The notes: generated from the letters alone by a model not told the origin. A DNA stretch of 64,000 nucleotides from Pseudomonadales bacterium (GCA_024234855.1 JACKNN010000002.1:496001-560000); one strand, 5' to 3'. Positions 17,179 through 25,809 are shown, counted from the first letter of the stretch. Made by a program: numbers and translations.

Positions 17179-17856
17179 GTGCGGATACTGCTGATAGAAG
17201 ACGACAAAGACCATGCCCGGTTTATCCTCGCCGGTTTGAAGGAGTCGGGGCACAATCCCGACCACGCCGCAGATGGTCGGGAGGGCCTGTTCCTGGCGAC
17301 GGAGGAAAAATACGATGTGATGATTGTTGACCGCATGCTCCCCAAGCTTGACGGCCTGTCGATTATCCAGGCCCTGCGCACTGCCGGCAACCGGACCCCG
17401 GTACTCATACTCAGTTCCCTCGGCAGGGTGGAGGAGCGTATTAAGGGGCTGCGTTTTGGCGCCGATGATTACCTGGCAAAGCCCTTCGAATTCGGGGAGC
17501 TGTTGGCCCGGATTGAAGCACTGGCGCGGCGCGGCAATACGCCGCAGGCAGAACAGACCTGCCTGGCCGCGGGGGAACTGGAACTGAACCTGCTGACGAG
17601 GGTAGTCAAGCGGGCCGACCGGGTGATCGATCTGCAAAACCGCGAGTTCCAGTTGCTCGAGTTCCTGATGCGCCGCCAGGGGCAGGTGGTCACCCGTACG
17701 ATGTTGCTGGAGGGCGTGTGGGACTTTCATTTTATCCCCAACACCAACCTGATCGACGCACAGATCAGCAAGCTCAGGCAGAAGATAGACAAGGGCTTTG
17801 CCTATCCGATGATAAAAACCGTGAAGGGATCGGGATACAGGCTCAGTGCAGATTAA
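17179..17856 (+). CDS. OmpR/PhoB-family response regulator
   Basis: 225 aa. Receiver domain residues 1-115: acidic pocket Glu7/Asp8/Asp9 region, phosphoacceptor Asp51 in MIVDRMLP, Ser in LSS and Lys in LAKPFEF. Winged-helix effector domain residues 130-223 with the recognition helix region TNLIDAQISKLRQKID and the terminal KTVKGSGYRLSAD. The GTG start at 17179 has GGAGA at 17166 and an immediately preceding out-of-frame ATG. Transcribed just past the terminator at 17127-17163 and coupled to the kinase (11-base overlap). Target genes are unknown; the palindrome-flanked small exported protein gene next door is a candidate (inference). Confidence 0.92.
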   Translation: MRILLIEDDKDHARFILAGLKESGHNPDHAADGREGLFLATEEKYDVMIVDRMLPKLDGLSIIQALRTAGNRTPVLILSSLGRVEERIKGLRFGADDYLAKPFEFGELLARIEALARRGNTPQAEQTCLAAGELELNLLTRVVKRADRVIDLQNREFQLLEFLMRRQGQVVTRTMLLEGVWDFHFIPNTNLIDAQISKLRQKIDKGFAYPMIKTVKGSGYRLSAD

Positions 17857-19219
17857 AAGCTATCTTCGCACCTACTCCTTTCGCAGCGCGATCCTGATTT
17901 TCCTGGCATTCGGCCTTACCCTGATTGCTGTACGCCTGTCTATATATGCCCAGTCACTGCGCACAGCATATGGCGATCTCGTGCTGGTCGTCACTGCTCA
18001 CGCCGAAGAACTCGGAGAAAACATCGAACGCTATGGCCCCGCCTACACCAATAACCTGGTCAATGCCATTTTGCGCGATGCCGGTGACCCGAATCTGTAT
18101 ATAGGCCTGCGGTCTCCAGCAGGTCTGACGGGGAATTTCCCGCAAATCGAAAAATTTACGACCCTGGAGCAAGGGTGGAGAGAAATTGTTGTCTCGAACG
18201 ACAACAACGATAAACCCCTGTCGCTCTATGTACATTGCAGCAGCTATCCGGATGGATCGAGGCTGCTCGTGGGTTACGACATGGGGTATATCAACGAAAT
18301 CAAGCAGGCGCTGCCACGGTCGCTTTTTGAAAACCTGGAGCTGGCCATGGCCATATCCATCGTCCTCAGCCTGCTGATGATCTGGCTGCTGAACCGGCAT
18401 GTGCGAAAGTTCAATATTGTGTTTGAAAAGGTCAGTTCCGGGCAACTGGATTATCGCATGAAAGCCAGGAGTGAAATTGACCAGTTCGACCGCCTGGCCA
18501 TCAACCTCGATGGTATGCTCGACTGGCTTACCACCATGCTGGAAATGTCCAGGGAGTTGGGCAATACCCTGGCGCATGATCTGCGAACGCCCCTGAGCCG
18601 GCACCGCCTGGAATTGTGTGCTATCGCCGACTCGAAGGATCTGCCCATCACCCTGAAGGAAAAACTCGAATCATCGATTGCAAAACTGGATGAGCTCGTG
18701 GCGATGCTCCAGAATATTCTCACCATCAGTCTGGCGGAATCGCGCAACACCGCTCAGCTGTTCGATGAGATCAATTTGAGTGATATCGTGGAGAGCATCA
18801 CCAGCCTGTATGAGCCGATAGCCGAGGACAAGAACATTGACCTGCAAACCTCATTCCCCGCAGAGGCAATACGCATTACCGGTGACAGGCAACTGCTGGG
18901 CCAGGCCATTGGCAACCTGGTGGATAATGCCATCAAGTACACGCCGGAAGGCGGCGCGGTGCAGCTGGAACTGCGTCGGCACAGGGGGGGCGTTGCGCTG
19001 GAGGTGTCCGACAATGGACCGGGCGTCCCGCAGGACATGCTGGACAAGATAAAGCAGCGGTTTATCCGGGCCGACAGCAGCCGGCATATACCGGGTTTTG
19101 GCATCGGCCTGAGCCTGGTCGAGGCGGTGGCAAAACTCCATCACGGCAGCCTCAGTGTCGAGAATACCCCAACTGGATTCCGGGCCACGCTGCAGTTCGG
19201 ACTCATAAAATGGCACTAG
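17846..19219 (+). CDS. sensor histidine kinase
   Basis: 457 aa inner-membrane kinase. Membrane helix 1 near residues 13-35, a periplasmic sensor of about 125 residues, helix 2 near 165-183, HAMP about 185-235, then HisKA with the phosphorylated His244 in AHDLRTPLS, N box GNLVDNAIKYTP and G boxes DNGPGVP and GFGIGLSLVEA. It phosphorylates the preceding response regulator. The GTG start overlaps the end of that gene. The sensor domain resembles no ligand-binding family that I recognise, so the stimulus is unknown. Confidence 0.92.
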   Translation: MQIKSYLRTYSFRSAILIFLAFGLTLIAVRLSIYAQSLRTAYGDLVLVVTAHAEELGENIERYGPAYTNNLVNAILRDAGDPNLYIGLRSPAGLTGNFPQIEKFTTLEQGWREIVVSNDNNDKPLSLYVHCSSYPDGSRLLVGYDMGYINEIKQALPRSLFENLELAMAISIVLSLLMIWLLNRHVRKFNIVFEKVSSGQLDYRMKARSEIDQFDRLAINLDGMLDWLTTMLEMSRELGNTLAHDLRTPLSRHRLELCAIADSKDLPITLKEKLESSIAKLDELVAMLQNILTISLAESRNTAQLFDEINLSDIVESITSLYEPIAEDKNIDLQTSFPAEAIRITGDRQLLGQAIGNLVDNAIKYTPEGGAVQLELRRHRGGVALEVSDNGPGVPQDMLDKIKQRFIRADSSRHIPGFGIGLSLVEAVAKLHHGSLSVENTPTGFRATLQFGLIKWH

Positions 19220-20079
19220 TCCAGTTTTGCGATGACCGTATCCGCCAGTGTTTTCACACCCGCCACCGGGTCGCGCCCCAGCATGAACAGCGGCACGATC
19301 ACCCGCGACACCCCGATATCCTCGAAGGCCCTGATGGCATCCAGGCCCCCCTTGTTGTCCCACATGGAGGTGATCTCCACGGTACCGTAGTCGCGCCCGT
19401 GTTCGGCGCAGGCGGCCTTGAGTTCCTCCAGCATCGGCGCCAGGGTGGCGGCGTCATTGGTGGGGGCGAACCAGCCGTCGCCGAGGCGGGCGATCCGCTC
19501 GAAGGCCTTGCCCTTGGAGCCGCCGACGATGATGGGTACGCCGCCTTGCTGCGCCGGCAGGGGGTAGCTCTGGAAACCCGACCAGTTGATGAAATCGCTG
19601 TGGTGTTCCACCACCTCGCCGGACCAGACCTTGCGCATGGCGACAATGTAATCGTCATAGCGCGCGCCCCGGCGTTCGAAGGGGACCCCCATGGCGTCGA
19701 ATTCCTCCTTCAGCCAGCCGATACCGGCCCCCAGCATGAAGCGTCCGTTGGACAGCAGGTCCAGGGTGGCGGCCTGCTTGGCCAGCAACAGGGGGTTGGC
19801 CTGGGACAGGATGTTTACGCCGGTGCCCAGGCGCAGGGTGCTGGTATGGGCCGCCACTGCGGTCAGGGCAATGAGCGGGTCGAGAAAGGCGGCATCGGAA
19901 CCACCACCCATCTTGCCGTCCTTGCTGTAGGGGTAGCGGGACTCGTACTCCAGCGGCACCATGACGTGTTCAAAGGTCCAGGCGGACTCGTAGCCAAGCG
20001 ATTCGGCCAGCTGGGCCAGGCCGATCAATTGCTCAAGTGATTGCATGCCGATATTGATGGGGACGAGTCCGATTTTCAT
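19216..20079 (-). CDS. LLM-class flavin-dependent oxidoreductase (TIGR03619-like)
   Basis: 287 aa luciferase-like barrel. N-terminus MKIGLVPINIG, then ESAWTFEHVMVP, LRLGTGVNILSQ, SNGRFMLGAGIGWLKEEFDAMGVPFERRG and DGWFAP, the usual F420/FMN LLM pattern. The frame is open upstream to 20313, but the ATG at 20079 is the family start. It is convergent with and overlaps the 3' end of the histidine kinase by 4 bases. It is a distant paralogue of the protein encoded at 4794-5651. Substrate unknown. Confidence 0.85.
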   Translation of the reverse strand: MKIGLVPINIGMQSLEQLIGLAQLAESLGYESAWTFEHVMVPLEYESRYPYSKDGKMGGGSDAAFLDPLIALTAVAAHTSTLRLGTGVNILSQANPLLLAKQAATLDLLSNGRFMLGAGIGWLKEEFDAMGVPFERRGARYDDYIVAMRKVWSGEVVEHHSDFINWSGFQSYPLPAQQGGVPIIVGGSKGKAFERIARLGDGWFAPTNDAATLAPMLEELKAACAEHGRDYGTVEITSMWDNKGGLDAIRAFEDIGVSRVIVPLFMLGRDPVAGVKTLADTVIAKLD

Positions 20080-20315
20080 GGTGTTATACCTGCGTTGGTT
20101 GTAAGTGGTCCGACATAATGCGCTTGCTCGCGGCCAGAATAAAGTCTTTGAAGTAGCCGGTTCTGTATCCTGTTCCAGCCTCGCCTGTGTCGATACAATT
20201 TCGCGGGCGGCCCGAATAAATGCCTGTCCGGCATTGCCGCCATCGGCCCGGCGGAATAGGCTCGCCGGTCCGGGGGCTGTACGAGCTGGCAAAAGACTAA
20301 CACGGTGGAGCAAGC

Positions 20316-20480
20316 ATGAGCGAAAAGACGGCAGAACAACGAGTGCTGGATAGCCAGGCCTGGGCGGATTTCTGTGACGCCCTCAAGGAGGCGGGCAAAC
20401 TGTTGGATGCACCCAAAGCACCCCAGGATATATTCAACCGGGCGGAAGGCTACCGCTATCTCACCCGGATGCTGCGGGCG
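20316..20480 (+). pseudogene. truncated N-terminus of a DUF1214-type protein
   Basis: The first 55 codons read MSEKTAEQRVLDSQAWADFC, then a segment ending in NRAEGYRYLTRMLRA, which matches my memory of the N-terminal signature of DUF1214-containing proteins of several hundred residues found in marine gammaproteobacteria. After codon 55 (20480) the frame continues only as an antisense shadow of the nitronate monooxygenase gene, whose stop codon lies at 20497. So about four-fifths of the gene is missing and the break is within 16 bases of a neighbouring stop. The start codon follows a weak GAGCAAGC stretch. Translation of a nonsense-tailed 88-aa product remains possible. Confidence 0.65.
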
Positions 20481-20496
20481 CGACCAGCGCGCGCGT

Positions 20497-21462
20497 TCAG
20501 GCCGCCAGCAATCGACCCCTGGCGGCCCGGTATTCCCGCTGCAGGCGCGCCACCAGTTCCGCCGCGGGCAGCACGTCCTTGACCGCCCCGATACCCTGGC
20601 CGCAGCCCCAGATGTCCTTCCAGGCCTTGGCGCTGGTATCGCCCCCCGAGCCGAAATTCATTGACGAGATATCGCCGTCAGGCAGATTGTCCGGATCCAT
20701 ACCCGCCGCGACGATGGAGGGGCGCAGGTAGTTGCCGTGGACACCCGTGAACAGGCTGCTGTTGACGATATCTGCCGATGTGTTGTCGACAATGGCCTGC
20801 TTGTAGGCCTGCTGGGCATTGGCCTCCACGGTGGCGATGAACGCCGAACCCATGTAGGCGAGGTCCGCCCCCATGGCCTGGGCTGCGAGGATACCATCTC
20901 CGGTAGCGATAGCGCCGGACAACAACAGCGGGCCGTCGAACCACTCGCGTATTTCCTGTACCAGGGCGAAAGGGGATGTGCTGCCGGCGTGCCCGCCGGC
21001 GCCGGCGGCTACCGCGATCAGGCCATCCGCACCTTTTTCGATCGCCTTGCGGGCGAACCGGTCGGAAATAATGTCGTGCAGCGTGATGCCGCCGTAGGAA
21101 TGCACTGTGTCATTGACGATTTCCTTGGCGCCCAGGGAGGTGATTACGATGGGTACCTGGTACTTCACACACATTTCCAGGTCGTGCTGCAGGCGGTCGT
21201 TTGAGCCGTGCACTATCTGGTTGACCGCGAAGGGAGCTGCCGGCCGGCCGGGGTTGGCCGTGTTGTAGGCGTCGAGTTCACCGGTGATGCGCTGCAGCCA
21301 GGCTTCCAGTTCTGCCGCCGGCCGGGCATTCAGGGCGGGAAACGAACCGACGATACCCGCCTTGCACTGGGCGATCACCAGCTCCGGGTTCGAGACGATG
21401 AACATGGGTGCCGCGACCAGCGGCAGTGAGAGGGCGTCGCGTAGCTTCTGTGGTAGCGCCAT
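20497..21462 (-). CDS. nitronate monooxygenase / 2-nitropropane dioxygenase-family FMN protein
   Basis: 321 aa TIM barrel. Features: N-terminal LPLVAAPMFIVSNPELV, middle GADGLIAVAAGAGGHAGSTSPFALVQEI and the GDGILAAQAMGADLAYMGSAFIA phosphate-binding loop for FMN. It would oxidise alkyl nitronates, though homologues include enoyl reductases (FabK-like) and NADH:quinone reductases. It is divergent from the PadR regulator at 21691 with operator-like dyads between them. The 3' end abuts the DUF1214 remnant on the other strand. Confidence 0.88.
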   Translation of the reverse strand: MALPQKLRDALSLPLVAAPMFIVSNPELVIAQCKAGIVGSFPALNARPAAELEAWLQRITGELDAYNTANPGRPAAPFAVNQIVHGSNDRLQHDLEMCVKYQVPIVITSLGAKEIVNDTVHSYGGITLHDIISDRFARKAIEKGADGLIAVAAGAGGHAGSTSPFALVQEIREWFDGPLLLSGAIATGDGILAAQAMGADLAYMGSAFIATVEANAQQAYKQAIVDNTSADIVNSSLFTGVHGNYLRPSIVAAGMDPDNLPDGDISSMNFGSGGDTSAKAWKDIWGCGQGIGAVKDVLPAAELVARLQREYRAARGRLLAA

Positions 21463-21589
21463 GGAGTGGCTCCTGTCGTAGTTTTGGGCGTCGATTCTCG
21501 GGCCGATCGGGTTGTGCTGCTATAGCAGGACGCATCCTACTGATAAGCGGGAGGCAAGTTACAGCCTGCGAAAATCTCGCGCAGTCTAC

Positions 21590-21635
21590 TGTGCAAAGAA
21601 TTGCATAACAAGTACTGTATGCATGGTTTTGCATA
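21590..21635. promoter_or_regulatory. two tandem PadR-type operator dyads
   Basis: TGTGCA-N6-TGCATA at 21590-21607 and TATGCA-N6-TGCATA at 21618-21635 are 28 bases apart, in the divergent intergenic region. The second contains ATGC-N8-GCAT, close to the ATGT-N8-ACAT operator known for PadR regulators. Likely bound by the PadR protein starting at 21691, controlling itself and the nitronate monooxygenase gene. Confidence 0.6.
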
Positions 21636-21690
21636 TAGAGGACTGGCCGGAGTATGCTGTGGGGGCGGTAGCGAGGGAGACAAGAGCACC

Positions 21691-22233
21691 ATGGCGCTGG
21701 CACACGCAATTATGACGGCCCTGCTGGAGGATGACCTGTCGGGATATGAACTGGCGCGCGATTTCGAGACCTCGCTGGGGTTTTTCTGGCAGGCGTCGCA
21801 CCAGCAGATCTACCTGGAACTGCGCAAGCTGGCGGACAAACACTGGCTCAGCAAGCGCGCGGTGAGCCAGCACGGCAAACCCAATAAAATCGTTTATGGC
21901 ATGACCAGGGCCGGGCGCGAGGCGCTGGCCGAATGGGTGTTCAGCAGTACCCGCAACCAGGCGGCGAAGGACGATTTGCTGGTAAAGCTGTACAACCTCA
22001 ACAGCGACAATTCCAGCCACCTGAGCGGGGAAATCACGGCCAGACGGGAGGAGATGATGCGCCGGCTGTATCTGTACGAGAAGATTCGCCGGCGCCACTA
22101 CAGCCAGCCCGAGACGCTGCCCACCCGCCGCAAGGGCGTTTACCTGGCGCTGGCGCTGGGGATACGGCAGGGTGAACAATTTCTCGCCTGGTGCGACGAG
22201 GCGCTGGTGCTGATCGCAACCGCCAGGAATTGA
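21691..22233 (+). CDS. PadR-family transcriptional regulator
   Basis: 180 aa. The N-terminal winged helix (residues 1-80) has the PadR pattern: MALAHAIMTALLEDDLSGYELARDFE, then QIYLELRKLADKHWLSKR and VYGMTRAGREAL. A C-terminal helical dimerisation domain follows. The frame is open to 21601, but ATG at 21691 with GAGGGAGA upstream gives the family N-terminus. Two dyads upstream make autoregulation likely. Divergent from the nitronate monooxygenase gene, which it may repress. Confidence 0.9.
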   Translation: MALAHAIMTALLEDDLSGYELARDFETSLGFFWQASHQQIYLELRKLADKHWLSKRAVSQHGKPNKIVYGMTRAGREALAEWVFSSTRNQAAKDDLLVKLYNLNSDNSSHLSGEITARREEMMRRLYLYEKIRRRHYSQPETLPTRRKGVYLALALGIRQGEQFLAWCDEALVLIATARN

Positions 22234-22356
22234 GCACCTCCGGCGGCGGTCTGATTATCTGGAGATAACGCCAGTTTTTGCTGGAATTGTCCCCGTCACG
22301 CCCCATACGCTGGGGCGGTGTAGGCTATCGGCGCACCTGGCGCCCCGGAGAGTGGC

Positions 22357-22677
22357 ATGAGAATTCTGGTGCTGGTGTTACTGCTCGTGCCACAGCTGGT
22401 CCTGGCGCGGGTCTATATGTGTCTAGACCCGGCCACCGGCAAGACCAGCTTCAGCGACACCGGCTGTAAATCGCTTGCTACCCAGGAGGAAGTCAAGGTG
22501 CAGGTCACCAACGTTACCTCAGGCAGTCGCACTGCCGCCGACCCTCCGCCAAAAACCTGGACCAGTGATCTCGACACCCGGAAAACCGGCCTGGACTACA
22601 GTGCCCAACAGCGCGGTATAAAGGGAAACAAGGCCACCGCCAGCGCCCTGTCACTGACAGACAACGACGACAGTTGA
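22357..22677 (+). CDS. small exported DUF4124-like protein
   Basis: 106 aa. Signal peptide MRILVLVLLLVPQLVLA (about 17 residues), then VYMCLDPATGKTSFSDTGC, the DUF4124 pattern of a short beta-strand segment with two Cys, found in many gammaproteobacterial periplasmic proteins. The remainder is polar and probably disordered. Function unknown. GGAGAG lies 7 bases before the ATG. Confidence 0.7.
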   Translation: MRILVLVLLLVPQLVLARVYMCLDPATGKTSFSDTGCKSLATQEEVKVQVTNVTSGSRTAADPPPKTWTSDLDTRKTGLDYSAQQRGIKGNKATASALSLTDNDDS

Positions 22678-22859
22678 GCGGTCGTGGCCACCGGCGCAAC
22701 GGGCCGGGGCAGTGCATGCAAGGGGCGGCGCCGCCGGGCAGTCCGTAAAAAACAGCCCTGTCTGGCTCGTGTGGTAATATTCACCTTACGGCTGGCTCGC
22801 AGAATTCTTATAACCAATTGATTTATTACGAAATTTATCTATTTGGAGCGATTAAGGCG

Positions 22860-22882
22860 TACTAATTGCCCGGCGATTAGTA
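22860..22882. promoter_or_regulatory. 23-bp dyad upstream of the 48-aa peptide gene
   Basis: TACTAAT-N9-ATTAGTA, a perfect 7-bp inverted repeat in an AT-rich intergenic stretch 65 bases before the peptide start. It suits an operator for a dimeric regulator; no regulator is identified. The rest of 22678-22946 holds no gene that I can see. Confidence 0.45.
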
Positions 22883-22914
22883 TGTTTGTTCTAGTGTCGC
22901 TTGCTTCAATGACG

Positions 22915-22945
22915 GCTCAAACCAAAACCAAGAGGAGGTTTGAGC
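22915..22945 (+). promoter_or_regulatory. perfect hairpin enclosing the ribosome-binding site of the 48-aa peptide gene
   Basis: GCTCAAACC (22915-22923) pairs perfectly with GGTTTGAGC (22937-22945) across a 13-base loop. The AGGAGG site (22933-22938) lies at the loop/stem edge, and the ATG follows one base after the stem. This would limit initiation unless the stem melts or is bound, as in RNA thermometers and autoregulated leaders. Confidence 0.6.
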
Positions 22946-22946
22946 A

Positions 22947-23093
22947 ATGTTTATTCATTCTATCGTGTACGTGGTCCTGTTGATTCTTTCCACCACGGCG
23001 GCTGTTGCGTCCAGCATGCCGATCAAAAAGACCCCACAGGAGCCGCCAGGCGCAGAGGCCGGGAAAGAGCCGACTGACTCGCAGCGGGGATAA
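22947..23093 (+). CDS. 48-residue membrane or exported peptide
   Basis: A short gene behind a full AGGAGG site: MFIHSIVYVVLLILSTTAAV forms one hydrophobic segment (residues 2-21), either a membrane helix or signal peptide with possible cleavage after AVASS. A polar Pro/Glu/Lys-rich tail ends in DSQRG. No family recognised. Upstream are a dyad (22860-22882) and a perfect hairpin over the ribosome-binding site, both unusual for a random ORF. It precedes exeA by 117 bases. Real expression is likely but unproven. Confidence 0.6.
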   Translation: MFIHSIVYVVLLILSTTAAVASSMPIKKTPQEPPGAEAGKEPTDSQRG

Positions 23094-23210
23094 GCGTTCC
23101 CGTCGGTCACCGACAGGGCGGTCCCCGGGGCGAAGTAAATAGCTTTGGGTACTGCCCTTGGGCATAATGCCGGTCACGTTTTTACGTACTGGCAAGTGGT
23201 TACCGGCGGC

Positions 23211-24932
23211 ATGTACCACCAATATTTCGGGCTCACTGAAGCGCCCTTTTCGATAGCGGTCAATCCGCGCTACCTGTTTATGAGTCCCCGTCACCGGGAC
23301 GCTCTCGCGCACCTGCTGTACGGGGTGGGCGCGGGGGGCGGCTTCATTCTTCTCACCGGCGAAGTCGGTACCGGCAAGACCACCATCAACCGCTGCCTGC
23401 TGGAGCAGATGCCGGATGACACCGACATCGCCATCATCCTTAACCCCGCCCTCAACGCGATGGAACTGCTCGCCACGGTCTGCGACGAACTGGGCATAGG
23501 GTATGACCATGAAAAGCACACGCTCAAGACCCTGACCGACAGCCTGCACCGCTTTCTGCTTGCCAACCACGAGAAGCGCCGCAAAACCGTCCTGCTGATC
23601 GACGAGGCCCAGCACCTGGATTTCGATGTGCTGGAACAGATCCGCCTGTTGACCAACCTTGAAACCAACAGCGAGAAGTTGTTGCAGATCATCCTGATCG
23701 GCCAGCCGGAACTGGCGCAGATGTTGGGGCGGCCCGAACTGCGCCAGTTGAACCAGCGTATTACCGCGCGCTATAACCTGGAGCCCCTGAGCCTGGAGGA
23801 GACCGGCGCCTATATCCGCCACCGCCTGCAGGTGGCGGGGATGAACCCGGCGCAGGAGGTCTTTCCCGCCGCAGTGGTGAGGGGAATTCACCGCTATACC
23901 CGCGGCATACCCCGCCTGATCAACGTGCTGTGCGACCGCATGATGCTGGGCGCCTATGGCCGCAACCTGGGCCGCACCGACCAGGCCATGTTGCGTCTGG
24001 CCGCCCGTGAAGTGATGGGGGAGGACGCCGCCGCGGCGGGAGAGGAATCGCGCCGCTTCTGGCCGCTGGCCGCCGTGGGTGTCCTGGTGGTGGCGCTGGC
24101 CGCCGCCTGGTGGTGGCACAGCAGGCCCGAAACCGGCAGCGCGCCGCAGGCGGCCGCAGTTGCTGCGCCGTCCCCCGACCTGGCCGCCCCGGCCCTTGTT
24201 CCTGCCACCACGCCATCTGTGGAACAACAATTGCCATCCCAGGTGCAGGTCCAGCCCGGGGCGGCGTCGATCGCGGCGGCGCCGCCCGCCGCGGCGAGCG
24301 ATGCGCCAACCCAGTGGATGCTTTCGCCGCCGGAAGCCCTCTCCTTGCTGTGGTCGCTCCACAGTGCGGGGCCGCTGCCGCCGGGCTTGTGCTCAGATGA
24401 ACTGGCCGATGGCCTGGGGTGCGTGGTGGGCAATGCCCGGACCTGGGATGAACTGGCCCAGTTCGATCGCCCCCTGTTACTTGAACTGATCGCGCCGGAT
24501 CGCTTTGCCGCCGGCGCGGTAGTGCTCGGGTTCGACGGGCGCAGCGCCTGGGTCGCCACAACCCGGGGTATCGAGACCGTTGACCTTATCGACCTGGGAC
24601 GGGCATGGACCGGTGGTTACAGCCTGTTGTGGCGGCCGCCGGAAGGGTTCAGCCGACCCCTCGCGCTGGGTGACAGCAGCCCGGTGGTAGCCCAGGTCGC
24701 GACGCTGTTTGCCCGTCTCGACGGCCAGCCGCAAGCCCTGGCCGGTGCCCGCTTCACTGCCGCGTTGCAGACCCGGGTGCGACTGTTCCAGCGAGAACAG
24801 GGTCTGGATGACGACGGCGTGGTGGGGATGCAAACCCTGCTCAAACTCAACGAGGCCCTGGGCATCGACCCGACGGCCTCCGCCCTGCGGGATCAACTGG
24901 ACCAGGGTATCGGCGCAGGTAGTTCCCGGTGA
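23211..24932 (+). CDS. exeA: ExeA/GspA-like secretion ATPase with peptidoglycan-binding domain
   Basis: 574 aa from ATG 23211 (MYHQYFGLTEAPFSIAVNP, the classic ExeA/MshM start). AAA ATPase residues 1-270: Walker A TGEVGTGKTT, Walker B LLIDEAQHL, and sensor segment. A membrane helix at about 290-308 (WPLAAVGVLVVALAAAWWW) is followed by a Pro/Ala-rich linker and a C-terminal peptidoglycan-binding domain (LQTRVRLFQREQGLDDDGVVGMQTLLKLNE). In type II secretion GspA with GspB helps insert the secretin through peptidoglycan. The gspB gene follows directly; no other gsp gene is in the window. Confidence 0.92.
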   Translation: MYHQYFGLTEAPFSIAVNPRYLFMSPRHRDALAHLLYGVGAGGGFILLTGEVGTGKTTINRCLLEQMPDDTDIAIILNPALNAMELLATVCDELGIGYDHEKHTLKTLTDSLHRFLLANHEKRRKTVLLIDEAQHLDFDVLEQIRLLTNLETNSEKLLQIILIGQPELAQMLGRPELRQLNQRITARYNLEPLSLEETGAYIRHRLQVAGMNPAQEVFPAAVVRGIHRYTRGIPRLINVLCDRMMLGAYGRNLGRTDQAMLRLAAREVMGEDAAAAGEESRRFWPLAAVGVLVVALAAAWWWHSRPETGSAPQAAAVAAPSPDLAAPALVPATTPSVEQQLPSQVQVQPGAASIAAAPPAAASDAPTQWMLSPPEALSLLWSLHSAGPLPPGLCSDELADGLGCVVGNARTWDELAQFDRPLLLELIAPDRFAAGAVVLGFDGRSAWVATTRGIETVDLIDLGRAWTGGYSLLWRPPEGFSRPLALGDSSPVVAQVATLFARLDGQPQALAGARFTAALQTRVRLFQREQGLDDDGVVGMQTLLKLNEALGIDPTASALRDQLDQGIGAGSSR

Positions 24933-24972
24933 GCCGGCAGCGGTGGGTGGGTTCAGTCCCGGAGGTGCGGCA

Positions 24973-25809
24973 GTGTCCCTGATTCTGGATGCCCTTAACC
25001 GTTCGCGCCAGGACAGCCAGCAGAAGCCGGGCTTGTCCTCGGTCCATCCCGTTGACGGCGCGGTGGCGGGCATCAACTGGCTCCAGTGGTTGCTGGTGGC
25101 GGCGCTCGCGATAGCCGTGCTGGCAATCGGTTGGTTGCTGCTCGATCGATTGCCGCAAGCAGCGACCGCGGTTGAAGTGACGGCACCGGCAGAACCACAG
25201 CCTGAGCCTGGCCCGGAACCCGAGCCGCTCGCCAGGTCTATGCCCGGAGCAGCGCCTGTCAGCGACCCTGCGCCCGGGGCAGCCCCAATCACGGATGCTC
25301 CGGTGGCGCCGCCCCGCAAGCCCGCCAGGGCTGCGCCAGCGGTATTACCGGCACCGGTCGATCCCAGCGTGGCCGCACTGTACCAGCAGCGGCCATCGAC
25401 TGAACCCGAAGCCCCCGGCGCTGTCGTCTCCATTGCGCGCCCCGGTCAGTCCGCGCCGCAGGTGCAGGCGCGGGCCGACAGCCGTGAGGAAGAGGTCATC
25501 GATGTGGAGCTGTTGCTGGAAAAAGCCCGCGCGGAAATGGCTGAAGCCGGGTTGTCCGAACACGAGGTACCTTTCCTGTCGACCCTGTCGCAGCAGACCA
25601 AGGACGCGGTGCCGACGCTAATGTACCTGCGACACGATTATACCGGTAGCCCTGCCACTTCCAGTGTGGTTATCAATGGAAAAACCCTGCGCGTCGGTGG
25701 TTCCACCGGCGGGGTCAGGGTAGAGGAAATCCTGCCCGACTCCGTGGTGCTGGAAATCGGCGGCACCCGGTTTCGCCTGCGCGCCCTCAACAGCTGGGTC
25801 AATCTGTAA
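24973..25809 (+). CDS. gspB: general secretion pathway protein B-like (GspB)
   Basis: 278 aa. Start GTG at 24973 with a full GGAGG 7 bases upstream; VSLILDALNRSRQD is the typical GspB N-terminus. One membrane helix at about residues 37-57 (WLLVAALAIAVLAIGWLLL), then a long Pro/Glu/Ala-rich linker and a C-terminal GspB domain (residues about 190-278) with the conserved TSSVVINGKTLRVGG and GVRVEEILPDSVVLEIGG pattern. Acts with the ExeA ATPase at the inner membrane. The overlap-free spacing to exeA (40 bases) suggests co-transcription. Confidence 0.88.
   Translation: MSLILDALNRSRQDSQQKPGLSSVHPVDGAVAGINWLQWLLVAALAIAVLAIGWLLLDRLPQAATAVEVTAPAEPQPEPGPEPEPLARSMPGAAPVSDPAPGAAPITDAPVAPPRKPARAAPAVLPAPVDPSVAALYQQRPSTEPEAPGAVVSIARPGQSAPQVQARADSREEEVIDVELLLEKARAEMAEAGLSEHEVPFLSTLSQQTKDAVPTLMYLRHDYTGSPATSSVVINGKTLRVGGSTGGVRVEEILPDSVVLEIGGTRFRLRALNSWVNL

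Noticed and set aside
22917..24362. A 481-codon open frame on the minus strand opposite exeA and the 48-aa peptide gene.
   Set aside because: Gly/Arg/Gln-rich, antisense to a strongly typed ATPase gene, without credible motifs or ribosome-binding site.
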